Shown: in pieces, positions 34,399-43,546 of the stretch
How the letters are laid out: every line of letters starts with the position of its first letter
Numbering within the stretch: position 1 is the stretch's first letter
From: Intestinibaculum porci
Lineage (GTDB): Bacteria; Bacillota_I; Bacilli_A; Erysipelotrichales; Coprobacillaceae
DNA: 64,000 nt
Assembly: GCF_003925875.1 (NCBI RefSeq)
Contig: NZ_AP019309.1
Span: forward strand, 992,001-1,056,000
Direction of reading: 5' to 3'
Made by a program: the position numbers and the translations under genes
Notes under the pieces: model-generated
What the model saw: only the letters and a program-made list of their open reading frames with translations
Told to the model about the DNA's origin: nothing
Databases searched by the model: none

Positions 34399-35706
34399 AT
34401 GAGGAAAGGCGTTGTAGCGATTGTCGGAAGAGCCAACGTAGGTAAGTCAACACTCTTTAACAGAATTGTCGGGGAACGTGTGTCCATTGTCGAAGACACC
34501 CCGGGAGTCACACGCGATCGTATTTATGCGCACGCTTCATGGCTCACCAGAGATTTTAGTGTCATCGATACGGGCGGGATCGAATTAGCCCAGCGTGATT
34601 TTGTGAAAGAGATTCGTATGCAGGCAGAAATTGCCATTGAAGAAGCGGACGTGATTATTTTTGTTGTTAACGGCCGTGAAGGGGTATTACCAGAAGATGA
34701 ACTGGTGGCCCGGATTTTACAGAAATCCAAGAAACCCGTTGTTTTAGCGGTTAATAAAATTGATGATGTGAACTTTAGAGATGCCATCTATGATTTCTAT
34801 GCTTTAGGAGTCGGTGATCCTATTCCTGTTTCATCAAGCCATGGGATTGGGGTCGGCGATGTCTTAGATGAAGTTATTGCGTTATTGCCGGATGAAGAAG
34901 AGGATGATCATGAAGGAGAAATTCGTTTCTCGCTGATTGGTCGCCCAAATGTAGGAAAATCTTCCTTAACCAATGCTTTATTAGGTGAAGAACGCGTCAT
35001 CGTTTCAGATATTGAAGGGACGACCCGTGATGCCATCGATACAGCTTTTGAAAAAGATGGTCAGCGTTATCGCGTGATCGACACCGCCGGGATGCGTAAG
35101 CGCGGCAAGGTTTATGAAAACGTTGAAAAGTATTCCGTATTACGTGCGCTCAGTGCGATTGAAAAAAGTGATGTCATCTTAGTGTTAGTGGATGGGGAAC
35201 GCGGTATTATCGAACAGGATAAACATATTGCCGGTTATGCCCATGAATCAGGAAAAGGCGTGGTCTTAGTGGTCAATAAATGGGACTTAGTCACGAAAGA
35301 TGAAAAGACGATGGCCAAGATGACAAAGAAATTACGTGAAGATTTCAAGTATCTCGATTATGCCCGTATTGCTTTCGTTTCCGCGAAGCAAGGCTCCCGC
35401 GTGGATACCTTATTTGATTTGATTTTAGAAGCTTATGAAAATCAGCGTAAACGTGTCTCGACAAGTGTACTTAATGATGTGCTCATTGATGCACAGGCGA
35501 TGAATCCTACCTCAAATTTCGAAGGCGGCCGTTTAAAGATTTACTACGGCAACCAGGTTGCGATTAATCCGCCAACTTTTGTGCTCTTTGTCAATGATCC
35601 AAAATTCCTGCATTTCAGTTATAAACGTTATCTGGAAAACAAACTGCGGGAAGCGTTTGGCTTTGAAGGAACACCTATTCATATTATCTGTCGTAAACGC
35701 GACTAA
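34399..35706 (+). CDS. der: Ribosome biogenesis GTPase Der (EngA)
   Basis: A 435-residue protein with two tandem G domains and a C-terminal KH-like domain, unique to Der. G1 motifs are GRANVGKST and GRPNVGKSS; switch and G3 motifs [15 protein letters not shown] and [10 protein letters not shown]4 motifs NKID and NKWD. It is needed for 50S subunit assembly. ATG 34399 or GTG 34396 are both possible; spacing from GAAAGGA slightly favours neither, and ATG is chosen as the commoner codon. Confidence 0.97.
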   Translation: MRKGVVAIVGRANVGKSTLFNRIVGERVSIVEDTPGVTRDRIYAHASWLTRDFSVIDTGGIELAQRDFVKEIRMQAEIAIEEADVIIFVVNGREGVLPEDELVARILQKSKKPVVLAVNKIDDVNFRDAIYDFYALGVGDPIPVSSSHGIGVGDVLDEVIALLPDEEEDDHEGEIRFSLIGRPNVGKSSLTNALLGEERVIVSDIEGTTRDAIDTAFEKDGQRYRVIDTAGMRKRGKVYENVEKYSVLRALSAIEKSDVILVLVDGERGIIEQDKHIAGYAHESGKGVVLVVNKWDLVTKDEKTMAKMTKKLREDFKYLDYARIAFVSAKQGSRVDTLFDLILEAYENQRKRVSTSVLNDVLIDAQAMNPTSNFEGGRLKIYYGNQVAINPPTFVLFVNDPKFLHFSYKRYLENKLREAFGFEGTPIHIICRKRD

Positions 35707-35708
35707 TG

Positions 35709-35730
35709 AAAGGGCTATAAAAGCCCTTTT
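35709..35730 (+). terminator. Intrinsic terminator after der
   Basis: An 8-bp stem AAAGGGCT / AGCCCTTT with an ATAAA loop and T tail. A TATAAT at 35750-35755 then begins the next unit. Confidence 0.88.
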
Positions 35731-35779
35731 CATTTTGCCTGTGATCCCCTATAATATATTTATCGAGGAGAGAAAGCAT

Positions 35780-36298
35780 ATGAAAAGTCTTGTTATTGCC
35801 GATTGCAGTATTCCTGAACACTTATTCAATGAATCTGTGATCGTTGATTTACATAATGTCCAGTTTGCCCGCTGTACCGGCGGTCTGGAATGTCTCAAAA
35901 ACAATGGGCAATGCCGCTTTCAGGATGATATGACCATCATTTCTAAGTGGAGCGCGCAGATTCCTTTGATTATTTATATTTCCCGCATTCGTTACGGGGA
36001 ATTCGATCTGGCTTTTAAAAAAATTATTGAACGTGAAGTCTGCAATGCGCAGGCTGGCTATGTTGCGGATGGGGATACCACGAGCCGCAATGGCAAAGCC
36101 AAGAAGAAAAAGCAGCTGCTAGTCATCGGCTATGGGGATATCACAGAGCAGGAGCAGGCTTCTTTTAAAAAGTATTTAGTGGCTTCATCTTTGCCTTATT
36201 CCTTTACGAATATTGATACGTATTTCTGTCAGGAAGAAGAGTTAGATGATGTTTTAAAACTGTTTGGAGGTGTCGATCATGAACGTCCTCGTCCTTAA
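35780..36298 (+). CDS. Flavodoxin-like / NADPH-dependent FMN reductase-like protein, shortened N-terminus
   Basis: A 172-residue protein resembling the FMN-reductase/flavodoxin superfamily: RCTGGLECLKNNGQCRFQDDM resembles the C-x-G-C-x-x-C-x(5)-C-x-x-x-D-D-M block of iron-sulfur-flavoprotein relatives, followed by PLIIYISRIRYGEFDLAFKKIIER. The usual FMN-phosphate loop after the first strand (GSxRxxGxT) is missing, because only about 18 residues separate strand one from strand two. A Lys-rich stretch KAKKKKQ lies near 110. ATG 35780 is chosen by the CGAGGAGAG site. It overlaps the next gene by 20 bases, which encodes a related fold. Confidence 0.7.
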   Translation: MKSLVIADCSIPEHLFNESVIVDLHNVQFARCTGGLECLKNNGQCRFQDDMTIISKWSAQIPLIIYISRIRYGEFDLAFKKIIEREVCNAQAGYVADGDTTSRNGKAKKKKQLLVIGYGDITEQEQASFKKYLVASSLPYSFTNIDTYFCQEEELDDVLKLFGGVDHERPRP

Positions 36299-36848
36299 AG
36301 CATCGCTCAAACATGCTGGTGCAACGATGGATTTGTTTTGCGATAAACTCAATGTCTTTTTTGACAAACGCTGTAATATTGATTCTAAGGTCGAAAACAG
36401 TGTGACCTTTGACCCGGGGACATTGCGTAATTATGATGCAATCGTTTTTGCCTATACACTAACAACGGGATCCATTCCATCTACGCTTTTGGAATTCTTT
36501 GATCGCATTGAAGGGGTCCGGACGAAAGATCTCAATATTTATACGATGGCCTTTTGTGAAGAGTATGAACCAAAGGTTTGTCAGCATTCCAATGAAGTAG
36601 TGGCCTTCTGGGCGCAGCGCCATGGTTATCATTATCGCGGCAGTTTCAATATTGGTTCTTATTTTGTGATTACGCATTCACCGGCATTATTTGTCGTCAC
36701 CAACTATTTACAGATGTTCTCAAACATCGTGAAAAATGGTCAGGAATGTAATCAGGAAGTCTCTGCTCTCACAAAAAAGAGTTTCCTTTCACAAGGAAAT
36801 AGATACTGGAAAAAACAAATTCGAAAAGAGCGGCACAAGAACCGCTAA
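36279..36848 (+). CDS. Flavodoxin-fold / FMN reductase-like protein
   Basis: A 189-residue protein with a flavodoxin-like fold: VLVLKASLKHAGATMDLF corresponds to the first strand and phosphate loop, and YDAIVFAYTLTTGSIPSTLLEFFDRIEG to the second cofactor-contacting region and dimer helix of NADPH-dependent FMN reductases. A strongly basic C-terminus follows. ATG 36279 is set by the TTGGAGG site. Together with its shortened upstream partner it may form a heterodimer. Substrate unknown. Confidence 0.72.
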   Translation: MNVLVLKASLKHAGATMDLFCDKLNVFFDKRCNIDSKVENSVTFDPGTLRNYDAIVFAYTLTTGSIPSTLLEFFDRIEGVRTKDLNIYTMAFCEEYEPKVCQHSNEVVAFWAQRHGYHYRGSFNIGSYFVITHSPALFVVTNYLQMFSNIVKNGQECNQEVSALTKKSFLSQGNRYWKKQIRKERHKNR

Positions 36849-36864
36849 GTCATTAATAAAGCAT

Positions 36865-36893
36865 GAAAAAATGCACTAATTTTGCATTTTCTT
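36865..36893 (+). terminator. Intrinsic terminator before hup
   Basis: Stem AAAAAATGCA / TGCATTTTC with a short AT-rich loop ends the flavodoxin-like pair. Confidence 0.7.
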
Positions 36894-36894
36894 C

Positions 36895-36923
36895 TTGAAA
36901 GAAACGAACGGTTTTGTTATAGT
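36895..36923 (+). promoter_or_regulatory. hup promoter
   Basis: TTGAAA (36895-36900) and TATAGT (36918-36923) with a 17-base spacer, followed by GAGGAGG and the ATG. Confidence 0.82.
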
Positions 36924-36952
36924 ATACACAGTTTCATTGAGGAGGATTTTTC

Positions 36953-37225
36953 ATGAATAAAAAAGAATTAGTAGATGCGGTTTCCGAAAAAAGAAATCTT
37001 ACAAAAAAAGATGCAGAGATCTTAGTGAATACTGTATTTGATACTATGGTAGATAGAATGCTTGACGGAGAAAAGGTTTTAATCTCTGGCTTTGGTACAT
37101 TCAAAGTCAACAACCGTCAGGAACGTAAAGGTGTGTCTCCAAAGACAAAAGAAACCATTACTATTCCTGCTAGCCGCACAGTTAGCTTCAAACCAAGTAA
37201 TAGATTGAAAGATGCAATGAACTAA
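36953..37225 (+). CDS. hup: DNA-binding protein HU
   Basis: A 90-residue nucleoid protein. MNKKELVDAV at the start, GFGTFKVNNRQERKGVSPKT in the beta arm and VSFKPSNRLKDAMN at the end give a full HU/IHF-family match. Its central arms bend DNA non-specifically. Strong promoter, strong ribosome site and dedicated terminator agree with high expression. Confidence 0.97.
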   Translation: MNKKELVDAVSEKRNLTKKDAEILVNTVFDTMVDRMLDGEKVLISGFGTFKVNNRQERKGVSPKTKETITIPASRTVSFKPSNRLKDAMN

Positions 37226-37229
37226 AAAA

Positions 37230-37257
37230 GGATGACTCTTTGATAGAGTCATTTTTT
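37230..37257 (+). terminator. Intrinsic terminator after hup
   Basis: An 8-bp stem ATGACTCT / AGAGTCAT with a long T run. Confidence 0.92.
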
Positions 37258-37322
37258 TGTACCTTCATATCATGTTCATATTTTGTATGCTATAATAACA
37301 CCAATAAGAAAGGATGAGAAAA

Positions 37323-38042
37323 ATGAATCTCTTTTATGAACTCTACATGATGCAAAATCCCTGGTATCTGCTAGGCACGATCTTTGTGGTTTTAGCGGGT
37401 CTCTTTATGGTTTATGCGCAAATAAAAATTAAAGCCTCTTATGCCCGCTATCGCGAAGTGCCCAATCATATGCGAATGACTGGCGCGATGGTCGCACGAC
37501 AGATCTTAGATGCGAATGGCATGCGGGATGTCCCGGTGAATGAAGTGGCAGGGGAATTATCCGATCATTTCAACCCTTCGAATATGACCATCAATTTATC
37601 CCGTGATATTTACGAAGGCACCTCGATCGCTTCGATGGCGGTGGCAGCTCATGAATGCGGGCATGCGATTCAGTATCATACCGGTTATGCGCCGATCAAA
37701 TTCAGAAATGCCATTGTCCCTTTTGCGAACGTTGGGAATTATATTGGCTGGATTGCCTTTTTTATGGGCTTTTTCTTAGGTCGGCCAAAGATTGCCTGGT
37801 TTGGTTTCTTCTTAATGTGTGGTCTCTTATTATTCCAGGTGGTTACGCTTCCTGTTGAAATTGATGCGTCACGTCGCGGTCTCGCTATTTTAAAGACGCA
37901 TTATTTAGAAGATGATGAATACAAAGGAGCCAAATCGGTTTTATTTGCGGCCGCTTTAACGTATGTCGCAAGCATGTTGCAGGTCTTTGCGACGATGTTA
38001 AGATATGCCCTTTTACTGATTGGCTCATCACGTGATGATTAA
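37323..38042 (+). CDS. Zinc metallopeptidase (YugP-like)
   Basis: A 239-residue membrane protein of the neutral zinc metallopeptidase family (YugP type). The catalytic HECGH motif is at residues 110-114 in VAAHECGHAIQYH, near AGELSDHFNPSNMTINLS. Membrane helices flank it at about 13-33, 137-165 and near the C-terminus. Function is unproven; it may process membrane proteins. ATG 37323 fits AAAGGATGAG spacing better than 37314. An extended -10 (TGCTATAAT, 37288-37296) lies upstream. Confidence 0.9.
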   Translation: MNLFYELYMMQNPWYLLGTIFVVLAGLFMVYAQIKIKASYARYREVPNHMRMTGAMVARQILDANGMRDVPVNEVAGELSDHFNPSNMTINLSRDIYEGTSIASMAVAAHECGHAIQYHTGYAPIKFRNAIVPFANVGNYIGWIAFFMGFFLGRPKIAWFGFFLMCGLLLFQVVTLPVEIDASRRGLAILKTHYLEDDEYKGAKSVLFAAALTYVASMLQVFATMLRYALLLIGSSRDD

Positions 38043-38043
38043 T

Positions 38044-38073
38044 GAAGAAGGATGTTTCCTTCTTCTTTCTTTT
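38044..38073 (+). terminator. Intrinsic terminator after the zinc peptidase gene
   Basis: A 9-bp stem GAAGAAGGA / TCCTTCTTC followed by a T-rich stretch. Confidence 0.85.
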
Positions 38074-38113
38074 ACCCGCGCATTGATATATAATGAGACA
38101 TCGGAGGATGTTT

Positions 38114-38608
38114 ATGGAAAAGCGAGAAGAAAAAACCAAACGTACACCACGCACCAATGTCATTATTGTCATTTTAGTCGTTCTATTTGTGATTGTCTCT
38201 TTTTATGTGTTTGAAGTCCATATTCCTTATTTATCACATCAGAGTGAACAGGAAGATATTCGCGAGGCGATCGTCAAAAAGCATAAATACCATTATGATG
38301 GTTACTTTTATACGTACAACGGCGTTTCCACTTATTATATTTTAAAAGTGAAAGTGCAAAACAAACCGCAGTTAGTTGCTTATAATGAAAAGAAACAGTT
38401 AGTGAAAACTTATAATGGCGCGATTACTTCATCAACACGGGTGAAAGATGCTATTTATAAAAAATACAAACTGTCGGTTAAGAATGTCCATGTCTGCTTT
38501 GAAGATGGGGCATTTATGTACTTTGCCAAATATCAGAATGATTCTCATCTGTATTATTTCTATTATTCGTTAGATAATGCCACATTTATTAAATCGTACA
38601 ATTTGTAG
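38114..38608 (+). CDS. YpmB-like membrane-anchored protein (PepSY-type)
   Basis: A 164-residue protein with a basic start, one membrane helix (residues about 16-38) and an extracellular domain of YpmB/PepSY-like pattern: YYILKVKVQNKPQLVAYNEKK and ITSSTRVKDAIYKKYKL. In Bacillus, ypmB lies in the asnS-dnaD-nth neighbourhood, as here before dnaD. ATG 38114 follows ATCGGAGGATG; an upstream ATG at 38093 lacks a site. Function unknown. Confidence 0.75.
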   Translation: MEKREEKTKRTPRTNVIIVILVVLFVIVSFYVFEVHIPYLSHQSEQEDIREAIVKKHKYHYDGYFYTYNGVSTYYILKVKVQNKPQLVAYNEKKQLVKTYNGAITSSTRVKDAIYKKYKLSVKNVHVCFEDGAFMYFAKYQNDSHLYYFYYSLDNATFIKSYNL

Positions 38609-38619
38609 GAGGTATTCAT

Positions 38620-39198
38620 ATGAATTATGATTTATTTGATTACAACTGCATTGATTTTCGTAAATTACTCTTGCTGAAAGGCAAGAGTTTACATTTATCC
38701 GATCAGGCGACCCATCTGTTAATGATTATGATGACCTTAGAGGAGCTCAATATGACTCCCATTACACCGCAGCGGATTGGCGAATACTCTTCTTTAGAAG
38801 CGCAGGAAATCGATGCGATTATGTTAGATCTCATTAATTCCCACTATGTTGATCGGATCAATGGGGTCTTAGATTTCTCACCGGTTAAACGGAAACTTTT
38901 ACATGAAAAGGTTGAAGAAAAGAAAGAAATCAACTTAGTGAGTCTGTTTGAAAACACCTTTGGCCGTGCATTATCAGCGACGGAAGTGAGTTTCATAAAT
39001 GATTTTAAACGTTCTGGCTATGACGATGAGATGATTGTCGATGCGCTGAAAGAAGCAGCGAAATCCAATGTTTTGAATTTTAGATATGTAGAAAGGATCT
39101 TGCAGAACTGGGCCAAATACGGCAAGAAAACACGCCGTGAGGAAAATGAAGAGACATCCCAGTTTAGCGATGAAGTGAAGAATTATCACTGGTGGTAA
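38620..39198 (+). CDS. dnaD: DNA replication initiation protein DnaD
   Basis: A 192-residue primosome protein, slightly shorter than Bacillus DnaD. The N-terminal winged helix includes LSDQATHLLMIMMTLEEL, and the C-terminal DnaB_2 domain FENTFGRALSATEVSFIND ends in the ssDNA-binding YVERILQNWAKYG motif (about residues 148-160). It loads the helicase with DnaB and DnaI. The two-base gap to nth repeats the Bacillus arrangement. Confidence 0.93.
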   Translation: MNYDLFDYNCIDFRKLLLLKGKSLHLSDQATHLLMIMMTLEELNMTPITPQRIGEYSSLEAQEIDAIMLDLINSHYVDRINGVLDFSPVKRKLLHEKVEEKKEINLVSLFENTFGRALSATEVSFINDFKRSGYDDEMIVDALKEAAKSNVLNFRYVERILQNWAKYGKKTRREENEETSQFSDEVKNYHWW

Positions 39199-39199
39199 A

Positions 39200-39835
39200 A
39201 TGATTGCGAAAAAACAGGACCGTATTATTGCTGAATTAAATACTTTATTCCCTGATGCACACTGCGTCTTAGTGCATTCTAATCCTTTAGAGATGTTAGT
39301 AGCCGTGATGTTATCAGCGCAGACCACTGATGCGGCGGTCAATAAGGTGACTCCCGCTTTGTTTGCGGCGTATCCGACGGCGCAGGATTATGCCGATGCA
39401 TCGCTGGAAGATTTGGAAGGCTATCTTAAACGTTTAGGTCTTTATCGTTCCAAAGCCCGTTCATTAAAGAAAATGGGGCAGGCTTTAGTCGAACATTTTG
39501 ATGGCGAAGTCCCCCATACGATGAAACAGCTCACAACCTTGCCGGGAGTAGGGCGTAAAACCGCAAATGTCGTGTTAGGCGAATGTTTCGGCGTGCCAAG
39601 TGTACCCGTTGATACCCATGTCGAACGTATTTCTAAGCGCCTTGGCTTTGCGAAAAGAGATGACACAGTTTTAGATGTTGAACGGAAACTCAAACGTACT
39701 TTACCAAGAGATTCCTGGATGAAACTGCATCATCAGTTTATTTTCTTTGGCCGCTATGTCTGCAAAGCGCAAAACCCTAAATGCAAAGAATGCCACTTGG
39801 TTGATCTTTGTAAAGAGCCTCATAAAAATCTGTAA
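39200..39835 (+). CDS. nth: Endonuclease III
   Basis: A 211-residue DNA glycosylase/AP lyase for oxidised pyrimidines. The helix-hairpin-helix LPGVGRKTANVVLGE contains the catalytic Lys, VDTHVERISKRLGF the catalytic Asp, and the C-terminal [4Fe-4S] site is a clean C-x6-C-x2-C-x5-C (CKAQNPKCKECHLVDLC). Fully conserved enzyme. Confidence 0.97.
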   Translation: MIAKKQDRIIAELNTLFPDAHCVLVHSNPLEMLVAVMLSAQTTDAAVNKVTPALFAAYPTAQDYADASLEDLEGYLKRLGLYRSKARSLKKMGQALVEHFDGEVPHTMKQLTTLPGVGRKTANVVLGECFGVPSVPVDTHVERISKRLGFAKRDDTVLDVERKLKRTLPRDSWMKLHHQFIFFGRYVCKAQNPKCKECHLVDLCKEPHKNL

Positions 39836-39838
39836 AAG

Positions 39839-39866
39839 AAAAAGTCCGTTGATTCGGACTTTTTTC
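39839..39866. terminator. Bidirectional terminator between nth and ponA
   Basis: Stem AAAGTCCG / CGGACTTT with A and T tracts on both sides lies between convergent genes. Confidence 0.9.
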
Positions 39867-42590
39867 TTATTCTGTAACTTCTTCAGTTTCATCAGTGTTA
39901 TCCTGATTGTCCTGATTCGTATTGGCTGTATCCTCGTTATCATTGTTGTCTTCATCGCTTGCCGCAACCGAGAAGGAGAAGGAATCAAGACTTTTAGTAG
40001 TGCCATCGCTATTTGTTTGGGTGACTGTAACGGTATAGCTGCGTCCTGCTTCCACGGAGAAGCTTGCGCCGCTGCCGGCGTTGACGGTGCGGGTTGTCCC
40101 GCCACAGCTGATTGTTAAACGAGAAGCGGCATCACCGCTGGTATTCACGTAGATGGTTGAACCATTAATGGTTGCCCCATTAGTGATTCGAGATCCGGCA
40201 CTCGAAACGGTGTAAGTCGCATCCTGCGTAGTCTTGTTATTGGTCGTGACAGAGCGGGAAATACGGTTAGAGGTCTTTGCGCCGCTGGCGAGTGAGTAAT
40301 AACCGATCACCCGATAAGTGGTATTGGCTTCCGGCGTGAAGTTTAACGTGGCACTTGAGGTCGTTAATGACTGTGAGTACACACTTGTGGAACCTTTGAA
40401 AACCTGGACCCGATACACGACATTGCCGCTTGCAACATCGGATGATGGATCATAAGCCGCAAAGATGACGCGGATCTTGTTATCTGAAGTGACTGAGGCA
40501 TTAAATGATGATAATGCATTTAATGTATCAGTTGATGTTGTGGTGCTCGAAGTATCGCTGCCGCTTGGCGTATGACCTTTCACAAACCAAGCCGTGGTAA
40601 TGGAACTTTCCGGTGTTGAACTGGTTGGTGACTGATAAGGATAGACACCTCTGATCATCTTTGCCTGAACAACGGTATTTGGTGTTTCATAAGAGTTTTT
40701 CATCTTCCGGGTATTGAGAATCTTCGCCACTTTGGCGGCGACGATCTTCGCCTGATTAGTGCCGCTGATATACATCTTATGGTTGACCTGATCATTATAA
40801 GAATAACCATCCCAGAAAGACCAGGCATAATCAGGGGAATAGGCACAAAGCCAGTTATCTTTTGATTTATTGGCAGGAATACCAGCGATCGAACCATCAT
40901 GGTTAGACGTCCCGGTTTTAGCGCCGATTTCATCACCGATATCAAAGTCAGAGTAATCACTGTACTGTTTAACGTAAGTCGTCATGATATTGCGTAACAT
41001 GAAGGCCGTTGCTTTACTCATGGCCTGACGTGAATCGTTGCGTAATTCCTGATCGACATTGATCGTTTCGCCAGTGGTATTAATAACAACTTTTTTAATC
41101 GTATGAGGCTGAATATAAACCCCGCCATTAGAGATCGCGGCGTAGGCTGCGGCCATCTGCAGCGGCGTCGTTCCATGCGACCAGCCGCCGATTCCATAAG
41201 CTAATGAGAAGCTTTCATCGGACATGTTATAACCTAAATTCTTCAGCCAGTTGACTAATTTTGTTTTACCAACTTTCTTATAAACATCCGCTAAGGTATG
41301 GAGTGCCGCGGCGTTCCATGATTTTCCTAACGCTTCATAAAGAGTGACGCGGCCATGATACTGGCGGTCCCAGTTCTTTGGTGTCCAGCCGCCGCTTGAA
41401 TAACGCGTATCATCAGCGATATGACCAGTTGACCAGTATAAGTATTCAAATGCCGTGGCATAATCCAATACTGGTTTGATCGAAGAACCAGGCTGATGAC
41501 GATCGGAGAAAGCGTAAGAGTAGTTCCCGGCTTTAAAGTCGCGGGCACTCATTAAACCAATAATACGACCGGTTTTCGCTTCCTGCACAACCCCGCCCAT
41601 CTGCATAAAGCGATCAGGGAAGGTGTATGTCTTGCCGGCTGCAATGTTATCAAGAGACTGTTGTAATTCAGTATCTAAGTAGGTGTAAATCGTCATATTC
41701 GTCTTATTAGGATCATAACCCGTGAGCTGTTTTACTTCACGGCTGACGCGATCAACATAAGAGGCATATTTTTTCGATTGGGTTAATGGTTTAGAGTTTA
41801 AGTAGTTCGCGACTTTTGTTGCTTTCGCTGTTTCGTATTCGCTTTTCGTAATGTAACCATGCTGATACATCAAACCTAAGATAATATTACGACGGTTCTG
41901 AGCTTTTGTAAGATTGTTAAAAGCATCGTAGTAAACAGGGGAGTTGACCGCTCCGGCTAATAAAGCGGCTTCCGGCAGGGTTAACTGGGAAGGCGTTTTA
42001 TTGAAATAATATTTACTGGCAGCGTAGATCCCAACGGTATTGGTTGAACGACCAAAATAAATCTTATTGACATATAACTCTAAGACTTTTTGTTTAGTAG
42101 TCTGCTGGGAAGCCTGGATTGCTAAAATGATTTCTCCAAGTTTACGCTGGATCGTTTTTTCTTCATTTGGATAATATGTTTTCTTAATTAACTGCTGGGT
42201 AATCGTCGACCCGCCAGCGGCGATGCCACCGGCTTTTAAGTTAGAAAGCATAGCTTTGACGATACGCGGCATATCGAAACCGTTATGAATGAAGAAACGG
42301 CTATCTTCGGCGGATACTAAAGCATCGACAAAGACTTCCGGCAGGGCATTATAACTTGTATATTTCCCTTGATTGGAGCCATAGGTGTAATAACTTTTCC
42401 CATTTTCATCAACCTGTTTAGAGGTGGTTGTAGTGGTTAAGTTATTGATATCAAAGTCTTTGATCTGTGAATAGACCGTGACCCCAAAATACACCCCGGC
42501 GCTGGCAATAATGACACAGCCGGCGATGATGATCGATATCAGCACCTTTCTCCTTATTTCACTATTCAATTTTGGATTTTTTGTTTTCAC
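39867..42590 (-). CDS. ponA: Class A penicillin-binding protein 1A
   Basis: A 907-residue bifunctional peptidoglycan synthase. One membrane helix (about 13-36), a GT51 glycosyltransferase domain (SAEDSRFFIHNGFD, GGSTITQQLIKKTY, KILELYVNKIYFG-type block) and a transpeptidase domain with SSIKP (nucleophile Ser), SWN and KTGTS. The last 230 or so residues are Ser/Thr-rich with fibronectin-like beta patterns and an acidic Asn/Asp/Glu tail. The start is GTG 42590, sharing its G with the recU stop codon, after AGGAGGG. Pairs with recU as in Bacillus. Confidence 0.96.
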   Translation of the reverse strand: MKTKNPKLNSEIRRKVLISIIIAGCVIIASAGVYFGVTVYSQIKDFDINNLTTTTTSKQVDENGKSYYTYGSNQGKYTSYNALPEVFVDALVSAEDSRFFIHNGFDMPRIVKAMLSNLKAGGIAAGGSTITQQLIKKTYYPNEEKTIQRKLGEIILAIQASQQTTKQKVLELYVNKIYFGRSTNTVGIYAASKYYFNKTPSQLTLPEAALLAGAVNSPVYYDAFNNLTKAQNRRNIILGLMYQHGYITKSEYETAKATKVANYLNSKPLTQSKKYASYVDRVSREVKQLTGYDPNKTNMTIYTYLDTELQQSLDNIAAGKTYTFPDRFMQMGGVVQEAKTGRIIGLMSARDFKAGNYSYAFSDRHQPGSSIKPVLDYATAFEYLYWSTGHIADDTRYSSGGWTPKNWDRQYHGRVTLYEALGKSWNAAALHTLADVYKKVGKTKLVNWLKNLGYNMSDESFSLAYGIGGWSHGTTPLQMAAAYAAISNGGVYIQPHTIKKVVINTTGETINVDQELRNDSRQAMSKATAFMLRNIMTTYVKQYSDYSDFDIGDEIGAKTGTSNHDGSIAGIPANKSKDNWLCAYSPDYAWSFWDGYSYNDQVNHKMYISGTNQAKIVAAKVAKILNTRKMKNSYETPNTVVQAKMIRGVYPYQSPTSSTPESSITTAWFVKGHTPSGSDTSSTTTSTDTLNALSSFNASVTSDNKIRVIFAAYDPSSDVASGNVVYRVQVFKGSTSVYSQSLTTSSATLNFTPEANTTYRVIGYYSLASGAKTSNRISRSVTTNNKTTQDATYTVSSAGSRITNGATINGSTIYVNTSGDAASRLTISCGGTTRTVNAGSGASFSVEAGRSYTVTVTQTNSDGTTKSLDSFSFSVAASDEDNNDNEDTANTNQDNQDNTDETEEVTE

Positions 42591-43183
42591 TATGAGCCCT
42601 CCTTTAAATAGTACTCATCAAGTATCTCTAAGTAATGGAGCCTTGGCGCAAAGCCCTGGCGCACCAAATGCCCATAAGTCTGCGCCTGGACATAGGTGAT
42701 CTTCTTCTCGTCTTTACGATAGGAAGCCGTGACATAAGAGGCATCAATCAGATACACTTCTTCACGGGAAGTAAAGGCAAGCATTAAAAAAGCGATGCCG
42801 CCATGCTTGAGCACCCGCTCGAGATGCAGAATCTGATGCTCTGAGATATTCTTAAAGGGGAAGTAATCCACTTTGGTTTCTTTCGCTTCAAAGTCGATAT
42901 AGTGCCCACGGTAAAGGCCATTATAATCGGTTGTTGAAGGTTTCTGATAATAAGCTTCCACAATCTTGGCAGCCGCGCGGCGGGGATAGTCGACTTTGAC
43001 GATCTGAATCGGTGTTGGTTTTTTATAAATGACTGCAATATCCTGCTCTAAATAAGCGCGATTGCTTTCATTGAGATCCTCTTCCAGATTCATCCCACGA
43101 TAAGCTGTATAAAGCTTCTTTTCCTCATGGACCGGCCAGTTTTGGTTTACTGGCTGTTTTTTCTTATTTGGATAGTTTACCAT
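42590..43183 (-). CDS. recU: Holliday junction resolvase RecU
   Basis: A 197-residue Firmicute Holliday junction nuclease. The catalytic block is STTDYNGLYRGHYIDFEAKET, with the Asp and Glu-x-Lys of the PD-(D/E)xK core, and FPFKNISEHQILHLERVLKHGG follows. It cooperates with RuvAB in recombination and is translationally coupled to ponA. Confidence 0.96.
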   Translation of the reverse strand: MVNYPNKKKQPVNQNWPVHEEKKLYTAYRGMNLEEDLNESNRAYLEQDIAVIYKKPTPIQIVKVDYPRRAAAKIVEAYYQKPSTTDYNGLYRGHYIDFEAKETKVDYFPFKNISEHQILHLERVLKHGGIAFLMLAFTSREEVYLIDASYVTASYRKDEKKITYVQAQTYGHLVRQGFAPRLHYLEILDEYYLKEGS

Positions 43184-43546
43184 GGTTTTTCTCCTTTGCG
43201 TCCATTATAACATATTCCCATCTCTTGACCATGAAAATTTCTTATTCCCCTAAGCAATCTAAACACCTCCCACTAAGCGGGTGAAAGCATCATGACTAGC
43301 ATGAAAAGGCTAAGGGTGAGTGATAAGTGTTTTGGTATCATAAATATTCCTTCTTTCTGATATTGTTTATCTTTATTATAGGAAGGGAAAAAGAGATCAT
43401 CAAGGAAAAGAAAGAAGTCAAAAAAACGCGTTATAGAGTTACATTTATTTCGCAAAGGCGCAAATATTTATTGCATATCGATTTAATAAATGATACAATG
43501 TACTACGCGAATGAATGCAAAAACAATGTGAATGGCGGTGACGAAG
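43184..43546. other. Intergenic stretch between recU and gpsB
   Basis: This 360-base region holds the divergent promoters of recU and gpsB. It also contains a 22-codon minus-strand reading frame (43341-43273, MIPKHLSLTLSLFMLVMMLSPA split by no motif), with an AAGGA site and a small hairpin at its end. No family is recognised, and I do not call it a gene. Confidence 0.5.
43471..43499 (+). promoter_or_regulatory. gpsB promoter
   Basis: TTGCAT (43471-43476) and TACAAT (43494-43499) are separated by 17 bases. Confidence 0.78.

Noticed and set aside
39747-40118. Plus-strand frame overlapping the ends of nth and ponA
   Set aside because: It crosses the bidirectional terminator and sits in low-complexity ponA tail sequence.
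43273-43341. A 22-codon hydrophobic minus-strand frame resembling a type I toxin peptide
   Set aside because: It has an AAGGA site, but no antisense RNA promoter or known toxin sequence pattern was recognised, and the hairpin at its end lacks a T tail.
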